In this document: positions 36,301-48,171 of the stretch, in pieces
How the letters are laid out: each line of letters begins with the position of its first letter
How positions within the stretch are numbered: position 1 is the stretch's first letter
Origin: Orobanche coerulescens
Lineage: Eukaryota > Streptophyta > Magnoliopsida > Lamiales > Orobanchaceae
Reading direction: 5' to 3'
DNA: 64,000 nucleotides
Assembly (NCBI GenBank): GCA_033398695.1
Contig: CM065803.1
Coordinates: 43,267,501 to 43,331,500 of the forward strand
Program-made: the position numbers and the translations under genes
Notes under the pieces: generated by a model
Databases searched by the model: none
Told to the model about the DNA's origin: nothing
The model's input: the letters and a program-made list of their open reading frames with translations, nothing else

Positions 36301-36559
36301 GGATAACATCTATGGAAGAAGAGCTTAACGGTTTCGAAAGAAACAATGTATGGTATCTTGTACCCAGACCTACGCATCAATCGGTTATAGGAACCAAATG
36401 GGTGTTTCGAAACAAGAAGGATCGAAATTGACTTATTATAAGGAATAAATCAAGGCTAGTCGCACAAGGCTATAGTCAAGAAGAAGGCATAGACTATGAT
36501 GAAACATTTGCCCCTGTAGCCAGACTAGAAGCCATTAGGATATTCTTAGCCTTTGCCGC
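36230..36559 (+). pseudogene. SIRE reverse transcriptase, N-terminal part
   Basis: Opens HWITSMEEELNGFERNNVWYLV and GTKWVFRNK. A TGA at 36429-36431 interrupts it. The frame continues [30 protein letters not shown] up to FAA, where element E is inserted (target GCCGC at 36555-36559). The frame resumes at 46153. Confidence 0.9.
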
Positions 36560-36706
36560 TGTAATGCCCGAGATTTCTATGTAATTAGAACTTATGATAT
36601 TGTAATAATTGTACTTTTGTCTGAGTACTATTCTCCGTATTTCTTAGACCGATGTTGTCGAGCGTTTAATTTCATGGTTGTGAATTGAAGATTGTAAATC
36701 TGCGCA

Positions 36707-37006
36707 TGTAGCGCACGCTACCGGCTATGTTTAGCGTGCGCTAACATAGATTCATAGCGCACGCTACAGAGGGTCATTAGCGCACGCTATGCATGGTCAA
36801 TTTGATTGAGACGTGCGGTAGGTGAGATCTGGCCGGGGGACCCCTGTCGGATCGTGTCAGATGTACCTAGACGGCTTTCGGGAAAAGCCGAGTCAACGCC
36901 TTAGTGCACGCTACAGGTATATGCGTAGCGCACGCTAAGTGCTGAGTACAGTTTAGTCAGGGAGCCGTTAGCGCACGCTACGAGCAGGGTCTAGCGCGCG
37001 CTAATA
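36707..37006. repeat. Palindrome array 1, E 5' LTR (upstream of TATA)
   Basis: Eight words of TAGCGCACGCTA type, at about 36709, 36729, 36755, 36778, 36901, 36924, 36968 and 36991. The last is the perfect palindrome TAGCGCGCGCTA and ends about 14 bp before the TATA box. The 3' LTR counterpart is 43955-44251. Confidence 0.9.
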
Positions 37007-37694
37007 GCCATTTATTATAAATAGGACAGCATCCTATTCGTGATTTCAGTTCCTTCTTCTCCCATTACCCGAATTCTTACACTTAGAACATAACTTCCTT
37101 CATCCTAAACACTTCATATCAACATCCTGATTCGTGATTGAAGATCGTATATCATTGGAGATTGGTGTTCAAGCTTTCGGTGTCGGATTGCTTCATTTTC
37201 CTCCGTGTTCTTCATTACCTTGAGGTAGGTGATTCTTCACCAATACTAGTTGTGTTCTAAAGGATGTTGATCATGTTCATCTAGTCAGTTAGATTCGTTA
37301 TTAGCCGTACATCATGTGTTAGAAGGATGTTTTCGACGTTTCGACCCTTATTCATCGTATGATCCATTGAACCTTTTTGTATGAGGATTTCTAAGCATGT
37401 TATGTACCTTCCAAACCAATCGACCAGTATACGTAGATTACCTAGTTCGTATGTTTTACGAAAGGAACCATATGTTTTGGGATTTGGAATAATCGGAACT
37501 TGGAATATTTCTTGAAGATCTTGGATGAGTTATGATGATGAGATAATTATCCGTATATTTGTGCCTCATGATCATGGAACTTCCAGAAACCTATTAGCAT
37601 GACAGACTTGAGGATGATTTGTTGTATCAACATAGAATTCATGAATTCACCACCTTTCAACCCAGTTTTTCCGTTAGCAGTTTTCTGCCATGCA

Positions 37695-37891
37695 GGGTTA
37701 GCGCACGCTAACATATATAAGTTAACGTGCGCTATCGGGGTTCAATTAACGCACAGAACGTACGTAGCGTACGTTATGCATCAGCCGATTCGAACTGTCA
37801 GTTCGTAGCTAGCGCACGCTAGTCTTACACGATAGCGTACGCTAACAGGCCGGCTTAGCGCACGTTACGTAGAGTACGTAGCGCACGCTAA
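37695..37891. repeat. Palindrome array 2, E 5' LTR (downstream of TATA)
   Basis: About eight further words (for example 37699, 37722, 37809, 37832, 37877) in what would be transcribed leader. Some carry TAACG in place of TAGCG. 3' LTR counterpart 44943-45139. Confidence 0.85.
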
Positions 37892-38913
37892 GCAGTCCAG
37901 GCAGATTGTTTATTTTGAGCTTTTCGGCCGTAGACCGAATTGATAGGCCATCGTTCGACTTGAGATGATTTGTATATCATTCCTTTTGTTAAGGTTCAAG
38001 CTTGCTACGTTGATCGAAGGAGGCGACCTTCGAGTGTGTTGAGATCATTGAAGTATACCGTTCTTGCCATCTTCGAGGCAAGTATCGTAATATGTTAATA
38101 TTGGTATTTTTGGAGCATGCGTATGATTATTCATGTTGTTGAACATGAGATTTACTTCGTTGATTTGTCATGGTATTCGTTATATAGTGTTTATATGTTC
38201 ATGTTGATGAACATAATGATTTGGCATATGTGTATGCATGAGTTGTGTTTGTATACGTTGTACGATCTATGCTGAGGGCGCTGGATCGGATGTCCACCTC
38301 GTGTTGGTCCGACGGGATCATCTTGGGATCTAGGCTGAGGGCGCTGGATCATTGGACGGGTTATTCCACCTCGTGTTGGTCCGACGGGATCATCTTGGGA
38401 TCTATGCTGAGGGCGCTGGATCATTGGAATACCCATGCTGTGTAATGGAATCTGGTAGATTCGCATTGTCGGATTCCGGTAGCGGAAGTCCGTGTAGTGT
38501 ATCTTGTTATGTATTGTTGATGCATATTCGAATTGTTTAATATGATACTTGTACTAGCATCGTTTTGCTAACCCCTTCGGGGGTGGACATTTGTTTTGAT
38601 GTTCAGGTAGCCGAGGAGCAGGGAAACAGCCACAGTACCGACGTGACGACGAAGGGGTTCAGTGATGTTTGTTGTTATTGGTGATTTGTTTTCTTGGTTT
38701 GGTTTCTGTACTCGAGTACGCGTGTCTTACTGATATTAATTCGATATGGTTGTATTAATTACTCGTTGAACCAGTTGTACGGTTTCATAAACTTGAATTT
38801 CCGCAGTATTGATGTCTTATATTTACTTTCCTTTTTAATTAGCCTTGTAAATCCTTACTTAAAGGGTTTACGGCGCTGTAATTATTCCGAATATCTCGGG
38901 GTGTTACAGAATA

Positions 38914-38925
38914 TGGTATCAGAGC
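38914..38925 (+). other. Primer binding site of element E
   Basis: TGGTATCAGAGC, a perfect 12-base match to the complement of plant initiator tRNA-Met. Confidence 0.95.
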
Positions 38926-39151
38926 TAAGATTCATGGATATCTTGGCAGTCGGGTTTTAGTTGGGTCTGTTTACGTTATTTGATTTACGGGTCGTTTGTA
39001 ACATCACTATTCAGCCGAAGTCGTCATGTGAACCGTGGTTGTAAGTCTCTTAATCCCTTATACTACCGTTTTACTTAATTACTGTTTTGTGAGTATTGAC
39101 GGACTTTATTTCAAAAATTTGTTCTGGATATTGAGAAATTGCGTTTACAGT

Positions 39152-40750
39152 ATGTTGAGAGGAGGACGTGGACGCGGACGCGGTCGTGGACGCGGACGCG
39201 GTCGTGGACACGGACGTGGTAACATGAGACAGGAGGATTCCGCAACTACCCCAGAAATATCGGCTAGTCGAACCGATTCCCATTCTGGAGGGCAGCAAGG
39301 ATCAGCAAATGATGATGCAAATCCTAACATGCCGGGAGTGCTTCAACAGGTGGTGGCGTAGATAAACCAGTTCGCTCAGGTCGTTGACCGCATGCAGACG
39401 GCGATGGAACAGCAGCACCACGAGGATAATCGGGGAGACAGATGGCTTGCTGAGGTGGTTAAATTGCACCCGCCGAAATTTGACGGATCTGCTGAGGCAC
39501 TTACTTGGGATCACTGGCTCAAGGAGTTGGAGAAGATATTCGCGTGTCTTAACTGTCCCGAGGACCGAAAGGTTCCCATTGCCCAGTATTTTCTGACTGG
39601 GGAGGCCTTTGATTGGTGGGAGGCTATTCGACCTGAGAATCATATTGCGGATTGGACGGAATTCAAACTAATGATGGAAGCACAGTATTGTCCTCGTCCA
39701 GTTAGAGAGGCAAAGATCCGAGAGTTTTTCTCACCACAGAGTTCGGAGGCATCTGTGACAGATGTAATTAAAACTTTTAATCATCAGCTGACTTGTGTGC
39801 GACACTTGGTCAGAACGGAGGCAGAAAAGATTTTTCATTTTGATATGAGGATGAAGCCGGAGATTCAGCAGTACATGTCCGGATTCGAGTGTACTACGTT
39901 GAGACAATATCAAGACAAAGCGCTGGCCTACGACATGAAAGAGGCGGCAGTGGAGAAATCAGTAGAGGCAAAGAAGCAGAAGGTGACTGGTAGCTTTGCA
40001 GAAAACAAGAGTGGTGGGGCCCGCAAGGGTCAGTCTTCCTTTTATTCGGCTAGAAAACCTCCGCATCCTTCTAGAGGCGGAAAGAAATTCCGGACAACAT
40101 CAGCAGTTTCGGACGCATCAAAGAAATGCTACAATTGTGGTCGAGCAGGGCATATTCGACGTGATTGCCCCGCATATTCTGTGACTTGTTACGATTGTGG
40201 GCAAGAAGGGCACCGTGCGGCCTTCTGTGGAGCCGCTACTAGATCTGTTGGTACCCGCACTCCAACACCAGTTCCTAAGGAGATAAGTGTGAACCAGACA
40301 CAACAAAGTGGATTTCAGCAGCAGAACGCTGGGAAGAGAGAGGCATCCAGTGCTGGGTCTGTTCCTCCGCGCCTGTACGAAATGAGGAAATCTGATGATC
40401 AGAACACAGCTGTTGCATCAGGTACGATTCAGATCCTTTTGCAACCAGTTAGTGTCTTGTTCGACTCGGGAGCTACGCATTCTTTTATATCTTTGAACTG
40501 TGTTAATCGTTTGAAAATCTCGTGCTTGTATAATTGTGAACCTTATGTTGTGGGATTACCGAGCGGAGAGAAAATTGTGGGAACACTAGAAGCTAGGGAT
40601 TTCCCAGTATCTATAGAAGGAAGAGAGTGGCCATCGAATCTCATTGTAGTTGACATCTACGGTGACGATTTAATTCTCGGAGATGATTGGCTCAACCGTT
40701 ATGGAGTACATTACGAATTACCGAGAGAGAGTCATTTCCATCATTGCTGA
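39152..40750 (+). pseudogene. Gag and protease of element E
   Basis: Likely start at 39152, giving MLRGG followed by nine Arg-Gly repeats. A TAG at 39359-39361 interrupts the frame. The capsid core follows (WLKELEKIFACLNC, FLTGEAFDWWEA, MSGFECTTLRQYQ). Two zinc knuckles, CYNCGRAGHIRRDC (40127) and CYDCGQEGHRAAFC, and an intact protease active site in VLFDSGATHSFISL near 40460 are present. After DDWLNRYG near 40700 a small indel shifts the frame, which ends at 40750. Confidence 0.92.
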
Positions 40751-42461
40751 TGACGGATCTGAACACTTATTCCGAGGATGGAGACCAGGAAGCTCGGGAA
40801 AATTGATCAAAGCAATGAAAGCCGTGAAATTACTGAAGCAGGGATGTCACGGACTTTGGTGCTATGCCATGAGGAAAGAGGAAGGAGTAGAGCTCTCGTC
40901 TATTTCAGTTGTGAATGAGTTCCCAGATGTATTTCCTGACGAACTACCGGGGTTACCTCCGCAGAGGGGAGTGGAATTCACTATCGAATTAGAGCCTGGA
41001 GCAGCTCCTATTTCCAAAGCACCATACCGCATGGCGCCAACCGAGATGTATGAACTCAAGAAACAACTGGAGGAATTGTTACAGAAGGGCTATATCCAAC
41101 CTAGCGTTTCTCCTTGGGGAGCGCCCGTTCTCTTTGTCCGGAAGAAAGACGGATCCCTCCGACTGTGTATTGATTACAGGGAGCTCAACAAGATGACGAT
41201 CAAGAATAAGTATCCTATACCTCGGATCGACGACTTGTTTGATCAACTGCAAGGGGCAAGGGTATTCTCGAAGATTGACTTGCGATCAGGATACCACCAG
41301 TTGAGAATTAAGGAATCGGATATACCGAAATCTGCTTTCAGATCCCGGTACGGGCATTATGAATTCGTAGTGATGCCGTTTGGACTTACCAATGCTCCTG
41401 CGGTATTCATGCAATTGATGAATCGGGTATTCTTGGAGTACTTGGATAAATTTGTGGTCGTTTTCATTGACGACATCTTGATATATTCGAGGGACGCAGA
41501 GGAACATGCTGAACATTTACGTATGGTTTTGAGCATCTTGAGAAAGGAACAGATGTATGCTAAACTTTCTAAATGCGAATTCTGGCTTAAGGAAGTAACC
41601 TTCCTTGGGCATGTGATATCATCCGACGGAGTTCAGGTGGACCCGAAGAAAGTCGAAGCAATCTTAGAGTGGGAAGCTCCTAAAAACGTGAAATAAGTCC
41701 GAAGCTTCTTAGGACTTGCTGGATATTATCGCCGCTTTGTAGAGGGATTTTCCAAAATTGCCCGTCCGCTCACTCAGCTGTTACAGAAAACTCAAAAGTT
41801 CGCGTGGAATGAGAAGTGCCAGGCTGGTTTTGACGAACTTAAGAGGAGACTGACGACAGCACCTATATTAGCACTGCCAGAGGGAACTGATGGATTCATG
41901 GTATACAGCGACGCTTCAAATCAGGGTTTGGGTTGTGTGTTGATGCAGAAGGATAAAGTGATTGCTTATGCTTCTCGGAAATTGAAACCGTACGAAGTTA
42001 ATTACCCGACTCATGATCTGGAGCTAGCAGCTGTGGTATTTGCCTTGAAAATTTGGCGACATTACTTGTACGGCACTCATTGTCAGATCTTTACAGATCA
42101 TAAGAGCCTCAAGTACATTTTCAGTCAGAAAGAATTAAACATGAGACAGAGAAGGTGGCTGGAATTGATCAAAGATTACGACTTAGAGATTCTCTATCAT
42201 CCGGGGAAAGCAAATGTAGTAGCCGATGCATTGAGCCGTAAACCTGTTTCTCTTCGAGTGTTGGAAACTCTTACGTCCCAGACCAGCATTCAACGAGAAC
42301 TGATCCGCGAAGGGATTGAAGTATGGGCACCAGGAATCCAAGGGCAACTTTATGTGATGGAACTGACTTCATCACTAGTCGAGAAGATCAAGTCCAAGCA
42401 GTTGGACGATTCTCTGATCCTTCGATTATGTGATGAAGTAAAGAAAGGAAAAGCCCTGTGA
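40683..42461 (+). pseudogene. RT and RNase H of element E
   Basis: Frame from about 40710 continues protease end and linker, then [27 protein letters not shown] and catalytic [10 protein letters not shown] near 41460. A TAA at 41694-41696 interrupts the thumb. RNase H follows in the same frame with [26 protein letters not shown] and VADALSRK, so the four acidic residues are present. The frame is lost at 42461. Confidence 0.93.
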
Positions 42462-43770
42462 TTCGTGATACAAGATGATGGAGTTCGAGATTTTAAAGTC
42501 GACTTTGCGTTCCCGATGATGATGATTTGAGACGGACTATTACGAAAGAAGCTCACAGCGCCTATTCTATTCACCCGGCGTGATAAAATGTATAAGGATC
42601 TAAAACAAAACTTCTGGTGGGGGAATATGAAGAAGGACGTAGCAGAGTACGTTTCGAAGTGTTTGACTTGTCATCAGGTTAAGATTGAACATCAGCGACC
42701 TGCCGGGATGTTAAAGCCGCTTCCGATCCCTGAATGGAAGTGGGAGGACATTTCGTTGGATTTCATCACCAGTATGCCAAGGACTAGAACGGGAATGAAC
42801 ATGATTTGGGTTATAGTTGATCGACTAACCAAGTCGGCTCATTTCCTAGGAATCAAAGATACATGGGGACCAGAGAGATTGGCGCGAGTATTCACCGAAG
42901 ACCATTGTTTCAGATCGAGATGGTCGTTTCGTGTCGCACTTCTGGAGAGCAGTGCACAGGGCTTTGGGGACCGAGCTAAACTTTAGTACAGCTTATCATC
43001 CCCAAACGGATGGTCAGTCCGAACGGACTATACAAACTGTAGAAGACATGCTTAGAGCTTGTGCGTTGGATTGGTCAACTGATTGGGAAGTTCACTTGCC
43101 CTTGATCGAATTCACTTACAATAATAGTTGGCATGCTTCTATTAAAATGGCACCATTTGAAGCTTTGTACGGGAGAAGATGTCGATCACCCCTGTGTTGG
43201 GATGATTCTTCGGATTTGATCGGGACGGAACCGGAATTGATTATTCAGACTCAAGAGAAGGTAGCTTTGATTCGAGAGAGACTGTTGACTGCCCAGAGTC
43301 GACAGAAGTCTTATGCAGATGTACGTCGTCGCCCTCTAGAGTTCGACGCTGGGGACCATGTACTGTTGAAGGTGTCTCCTACACGAGGGATTTTCCGTTT
43401 TGGGAGGAGAGGCAAGCTTAGTCCGAGATATATCGGACCATTTGAGATCCTCGAGAGAGTTGGAGATTTAGCATACAGGCTGGCCTTACCGCCATCGCTG
43501 AGTCACGTTCACAATGTGTTTCACGTATCTCAACTGCGGAAGTATGTACCGGACCCCAGTCACGTCATTGATTTCGATGAGATCGAGATAGCTAATGATG
43601 GCACCTTCGAAGAGAGACCAATCAAGATACTTGAGAGCCGGATCAAACAATTGAGGAATAAACCAATACATTTGGTTAAAGTACAATGGTCACGACATGG
43701 AGTCGAAGAGGCCACTTGGGAAACGGAGGACAGTATGAAGACTAGATATTCGGAGTTATTTTCATCTTAA
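42462..43770 (+). pseudogene. Integrase and chromodomain of element E
   Basis: The zinc domain is damaged: 42462-42590 reads in several frames and the first His region is degraded. 42588-42986 gives CLTCHQVK and D in SLDFITSMP. At about 42893 some 29 bases are missing relative to element A, shifting the frame before the second catalytic Asp. 42931-43770 then carries the Glu in [10 protein letters not shown], the C-terminal domain and a complete chromodomain ([17 protein letters not shown]). Confidence 0.92.
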
Positions 43771-43805
43771 GTTTCGGGACGTAACTTCTTTTTAGGGAGG
43801 AAGGA
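43768..43805 (+). other. Hairpin and polypurine tract of element E
   Basis: GTTTCGGGACGTAAC (one mismatch in the stem) directly after the integrase stop, then TTTTTAGGGAGGAAGGA ending at 43805. Confidence 0.85.
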
Positions 43806-46152
43806 TGTAATACCCGAGATTTCTATGTAATTGGAACTTATGATATTGTAATAATTGTACTTTTGTCTGAGTACTATTCTCCGTATTTCTTAGACCGATG
43901 TTGTCGAGCGTTTAATTTCATGGTTGTGAATTGAAGATTGTAAATCTGCGCATGTAGCGCACGCTACCGGCTATGTTTAGCGTGCGCTAACATAGATTCA
44001 TAGCGCACGCTACAGAGGGTCATTAGCGCACGCTATGCATGGTCAATTTGATTGAGACGTGCGGTAGGTGAGATCTGGCCGGGGGACCCCTGTCGAATCG
44101 TGTCGGATGTACCTGGACGGCTTTCGGGAAAAGCTGAGTCAACGCCTTAGCGCACGCTACAGGTATATGCGTAGCGCACGCTAAGTGCTGAGTACAGTTT
44201 AGTCAGGGAGCCGTTAGCGCACGCTACGAGCAGGGTCTAGCGCGCGCTAATAGCCATTTATTATAAATAGGACAGCATCCTATTCGTGATTTCAGTTCCT
44301 TCTTCTCCCATTACCCGAATTCTTACACTTAGAACATAACTTCCTTCATCCTAAACACTTCATATCAACATCCTGATTCGTGATTGAAGATCGTATATCA
44401 TTGGAGAATGGTGTTCAAGCTTTTGGTGTCGGATTGCTTCATTTTCCTCCGTGTTCTTCATTACCTTGAGGTAGGTGATTCTTCACCAATACTGGTTATG
44501 TTCTAAAGGATGTTGATCATGTTCATCTAGTCAGTTAGATTCGTTATTAGCCGTACATCATGTGTTAGAAGGATGTTTTCGACGTTTCGACCCTTATTCA
44601 TCGTATGATCCATTGAACCTTTTTGTATGAGGATTTCTAAGCATGTTATGTACCTTCCAAACCAATCGACCAGTATACGTACATTACCTAGTTCGTATGT
44701 TTTACGAAAGGAACCATATGTTTTGGGATTTGGAATAATCGGAACTTGGAATATTTCTTGAAGATCTTGGATGAGTTATGATGATGAGATAATTATCCGT
44801 ATATTTGTGCCTCATGATCATGGAACTTCCACAAGCCTATTAGCATGACAGACTTGAGGATGATTTGTTGTATCAACATAGAATTCATGAATTCACCACC
44901 TTTCAACCCAGTTTTTCCGTTAGCAGTTTTCTGCCATGCAGGGTTAGCGCACGCTAACATATATAAGTTAACGTGCGCTATCGGGGTTCAATTAACGCAC
45001 AGAACTTACGTAGCGTACGTTATGCATCAGCCGATTCGAACTGTCAGTTCGTAGCTAGCGCACGCTAGTCTTACACGATAATGTACGCTAACAGGCCGGC
45101 TTAGCGCACGTTACGTAGAGTACGTAGCGCACGCTAAGAAGTCCAGGCAGATTGTTTATTTTGAGCTTTTCGGCCGTAGACCGAATTGATAGGCCATCGT
45201 TCGACTTGAGATGATTTGTATATCATTCCTTTTGTTAAGGTTCAAGCTTGCTACGTTGATCGAAGGAGGCAACCTTCGAGTGTGTTGAGATCATTGAAGT
45301 ATATCGTTCTTGCCATCTTCGAGGCAAGTATCGTAATATGTTAATATTGGTATTTTTGGAGCATGCGTATGATTATTCATGTTGTTGAACATGAGATTTA
45401 CTTCGTTGATTTGTCATGGTATTCGTTATATAGTGTTTATATGTTCATGTTGATGAACATAATGATTTGGCATATGTGTATGCATGAGTTGTGTTTGTAT
45501 ACGTTGTACGATCTATGCTGAGGGCGCTGGATCGGATGTCCACCTCGTGTTGGTCCGACGGGATCATCTTGGGATCTAGGCTGAGGGCGTTGGATCATTG
45601 GACGGGTTATTCCACCTCGTGTTGGTCCGACGGGATCATCTTGGGATCTATCTTTGAGGCCGGATCATTGGAATACCCATGATGTGTAATGGAATCTGGT
45701 AGATTCGCATTGTCGGATTCCGGTAGCGGAAGTCCGTGTAGTGTATCTTGTTATGTATTGTTGATGCATATTCGAATTGTTTAATATGATACTTGTACTA
45801 GCATCTTTTTGCTAACCCCTTCGGGGGTGGACATTTGTTTTGATGTTCAGGTAGCCGAGGAGCAGGAAAGCGACACAAGATGCGACGTGACGACGAAGGG
45901 GTTCAGTGATGTTTGTTGTTATTGGTGATTTGTTTTCTTGGTTTGGTTTCTGTACTCGAGTACGCGTGTCTTACTGATATTAATTCGATATGGTTGTATT
46001 AATTACTCGTTGAACCAGTTGTACGGTTTCATAAACTTGAATTTCCGCAGTATTGATGTCTTATATTTACTTTCCTTTTTAATTAGCCTTGTAAATCCTT
46101 ACTTAAAGGGTTTACGGCGCTGTAATTATTCCGAATATCTCGGGGTGTTACA
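43806..46152 (+). repeat. 3' LTR of element E
   Basis: Almost identical to the 5' LTR. The main differences are two short blocks, 45647-45664 and 45861-45884. TATA at 44262-44270; palindrome arrays 43955-44251 and 44943-45139; two-hairpin motif at 45799-45827. Confidence 0.95.
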
Positions 46153-47376
46153 GCCGCCCATAAGAGCTTCATTGTATATCAAATGGACGTCAAGAGTGCA
46201 TTCCTGAATGGAGACCTTGCCGAAGAAGTTTATGTTGAACAACCACCAGGGTTTGCCAACACAGACGGTATCGACCTAGTATACAGGCTAAGGAAAGCAC
46301 TGTATGGACTTAAGCAAGCCCCTAGAGCCTGGTACGAGACCCTGTCCCAGTATCTAACCAACAATGGATTTGAGAAAGGTGCTGTGGACATGACCTTGTT
46401 CAAAATACATGAAGGTGATGACCTTCTAATGGTGCAAATTTACGTAGATGATATAATTTTTGGTTCAACTAACCTTGCTTTGTGTCAAAGGTTCTCTCAT
46501 CTCATGCAAAGTAAATTTGAAATGAGTATGATGGGAGAACTTAGTTATTTCCTAGGTTTGCAGGTAAAACAGTTGCCTACAGGTATTTTCATCAACCAGG
46601 AAAAATACAGCAAGGAGCTTCTCAACAAATTTGGAATGAACACTTCCAAATCATCGTCAACCCCCATGAGCACTTCCGTGCAAATTAGTGCTGATGAAGC
46701 CGGAAATCCGGTTGACCAATCACTCTACAGGAAGCTTATTGGTCCGCTCCTGTACCTAATAGCTAGCAGGCCCGATATCCAGATTGCTGTTGGAGTATGT
46801 GCGAGATAACAAGTAGCACCTAAGGAATCACACTTCAATACAGCTAAACGAATCCAGAAGTATATTAAAGGAACAATCGATGTAGGACTGTGGTATCCTA
46901 AAGAAGGCAGATTCGATTTAGTTGGATACAGCGACACGAATCTCGGAGGCTGCAAGCTAGATAGGAAGAGTACAAGTGGAACTTGTCACTTTCTTGGACC
47001 TAGACTCGTTTCTTGGTTCAGTAAGAAGTAATTAGCCAACTCACTTTCCACGACTGAATCAGAACACTATGCTGCTGGTAGTTGCTGTATGCAGATCTTT
47101 TGGATGCAGCAGCAGTTGTCAGATTATGGAATTGAAGCCAGAGAGACGCCAATCATGTGTGATAGCATGAGTGCAATTGCAATAACGCACAATCCTGTCC
47201 TGCACTCGCGCACTAAGCATATCAACATGAAGCATCACTTCATAAGGAATCATGTCGAGAACAAGGATGTTTGGCTCGAAAAGGTTCATATAGATATTCA
47301 GTTGGCCGACATCTTCACCAAGCCGCTCGACACAGCAAGATTCAACATGCTTAGACAAGAATTGGGAATGCTATAG
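46153..47376 (+). pseudogene. SIRE RT (C-terminal part) and RNase H
   Basis: Resumes after element E with [24 protein letters not shown] split as usual: the first catalytic Asp is at [20 protein letters not shown] follows, and the catalytic [10 protein letters not shown] is near 46445. A TAA at 46807-46809 interrupts before RNase H. RNase H has GYSDTNLGG, TTESEHYAA, CDSMSAI and LADIFTKPLD, so acidic residues are kept, with another TAA near 47030. It ends at the natural stop, 47374-47376. Confidence 0.92.
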
Positions 47377-48171
47377 CCCGACTCCCTATAAGTAATTTAC
47401 TGTTTTTACTCAACAATTGAGAGGGAATGATGTAAGACCCAAGAATACAGTATCCACCATTAATTATATGTACACTCAGAGCCTTCAATACAGCACTGTA
47501 GGGAACAAAGCAATATGAATCATCCTACAGCTGACGTGTGCAATAATTAAGGGGGAATACAGTATGACCCATGAATACAACATTAATCCAAAAGTTGCTG
47601 TATGGAATTCAAACCTATATGTACCTTTTAAGGGGGAACGCTGTATCGTCGCGGACACAGCACATACTATAGGATTTCGATTCAGTATATATATATTATA
47701 TTATATTATTTTATTTTAAAATGATTTTTGTCCACGTGCCCTGTTTTCATATCAAACGTCATTTACATTAAATGCCTTACACGACATCTGGACAACTGAA
47801 TCTCAAAAGCCGCGATGTTTTCAAATTGTTTAATGTTTTTAAAACCGCCGTTTCAGGCATTTAGGGTAACAAGAATTGTCAGAAGTGGGACCCGCTCATA
47901 TTTTAATAATTCATGGATAAGTGTAGCAGTTACACTCAGTTCATCGTGACTGTTCTTTTCAAAAACCGGTTCCCATCCCTTAAATCTGACCATTCGTTCA
48001 TCTGAAAAACCCTACTTCGCCGCCCACTATAAAAGGACTAATACTGCCATTAGAGACTCTTTACGCTTTCTGCAAAATTTAAGAGTACTCAAGCAAATAC
48101 AGCCTACAAAGTTTTCTGCGTTTTACTGCTAACTTCTTGTATTCTCTTTCATATTTTCTTGAGAAACATCA
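47377..48171 (+). other. SIRE pol/ORF3 spacer with three extra polypurine tracts and a promoter-like region
   Basis: Three tracts resemble the terminal polypurine tract: TGAGAGGGAA (47418-47427), AAGGGGGAA (47549-47557) and AAGGGGGAA (47630-47638). A G-box CACGTG lies at 47733-47738 and a TATA box TATAAAAGG at 48028-48036, 136 bp before the ORF3 start. There is no reading frame of note. Repeated polypurine tracts upstream of the 3' region are a known Sirevirus trait; the promoter reading is inference. Confidence 0.7.
48028..48036 (+). promoter_or_regulatory. TATA box for the SIRE third ORF
   Basis: TATAAAAGG, about 136 bp upstream of the ATG at 48172, which would give a leader of roughly 105 bases. 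It matches a plant core promoter well. Function is inferred. Confidence 0.5.

Larger units (their letters stand above)
36560..38908 (+). repeat. 5' LTR of element E
   Basis: Starts TGTAATGCCCGAG (3' copy: TGTAATACCCGAG) and ends CGGGGTGTTACA. TATA box TATAAATAG at 37016-37024. Two palindrome arrays (36707-37006 and 37695-37891). A ~75-bp direct repeat with GGTCCGACGGGATCATC is at 38267-38430. Two-hairpin motif at 38555-38583. Confidence 0.95.
36560..46152 (+). mobile_element. Tekay-type chromovirus, element E
   Basis: 9.6 kb, LTRs of 2349 bp (36560-38908) and 2347 bp (43806-46152), flanked by a perfect GCCGC duplication (36555-36559 and 46153-46157). The internal 4897 bp has gag, protease, RT, RNase H, integrase and chromodomain, with at least two stops and three frameshifts. 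It is inserted in SIRE RT in the same orientation. Its primer site is the only one besides F's that matches tRNA-iMet perfectly over 12 bases. Confidence 0.95.

Noticed and set aside
39152..39300. RGG-repeat protein similar to a host RNA-binding protein
   Set aside because: The Arg-Gly run is the N-terminus of Tekay gag, directly followed by a gag core and zinc knuckles.
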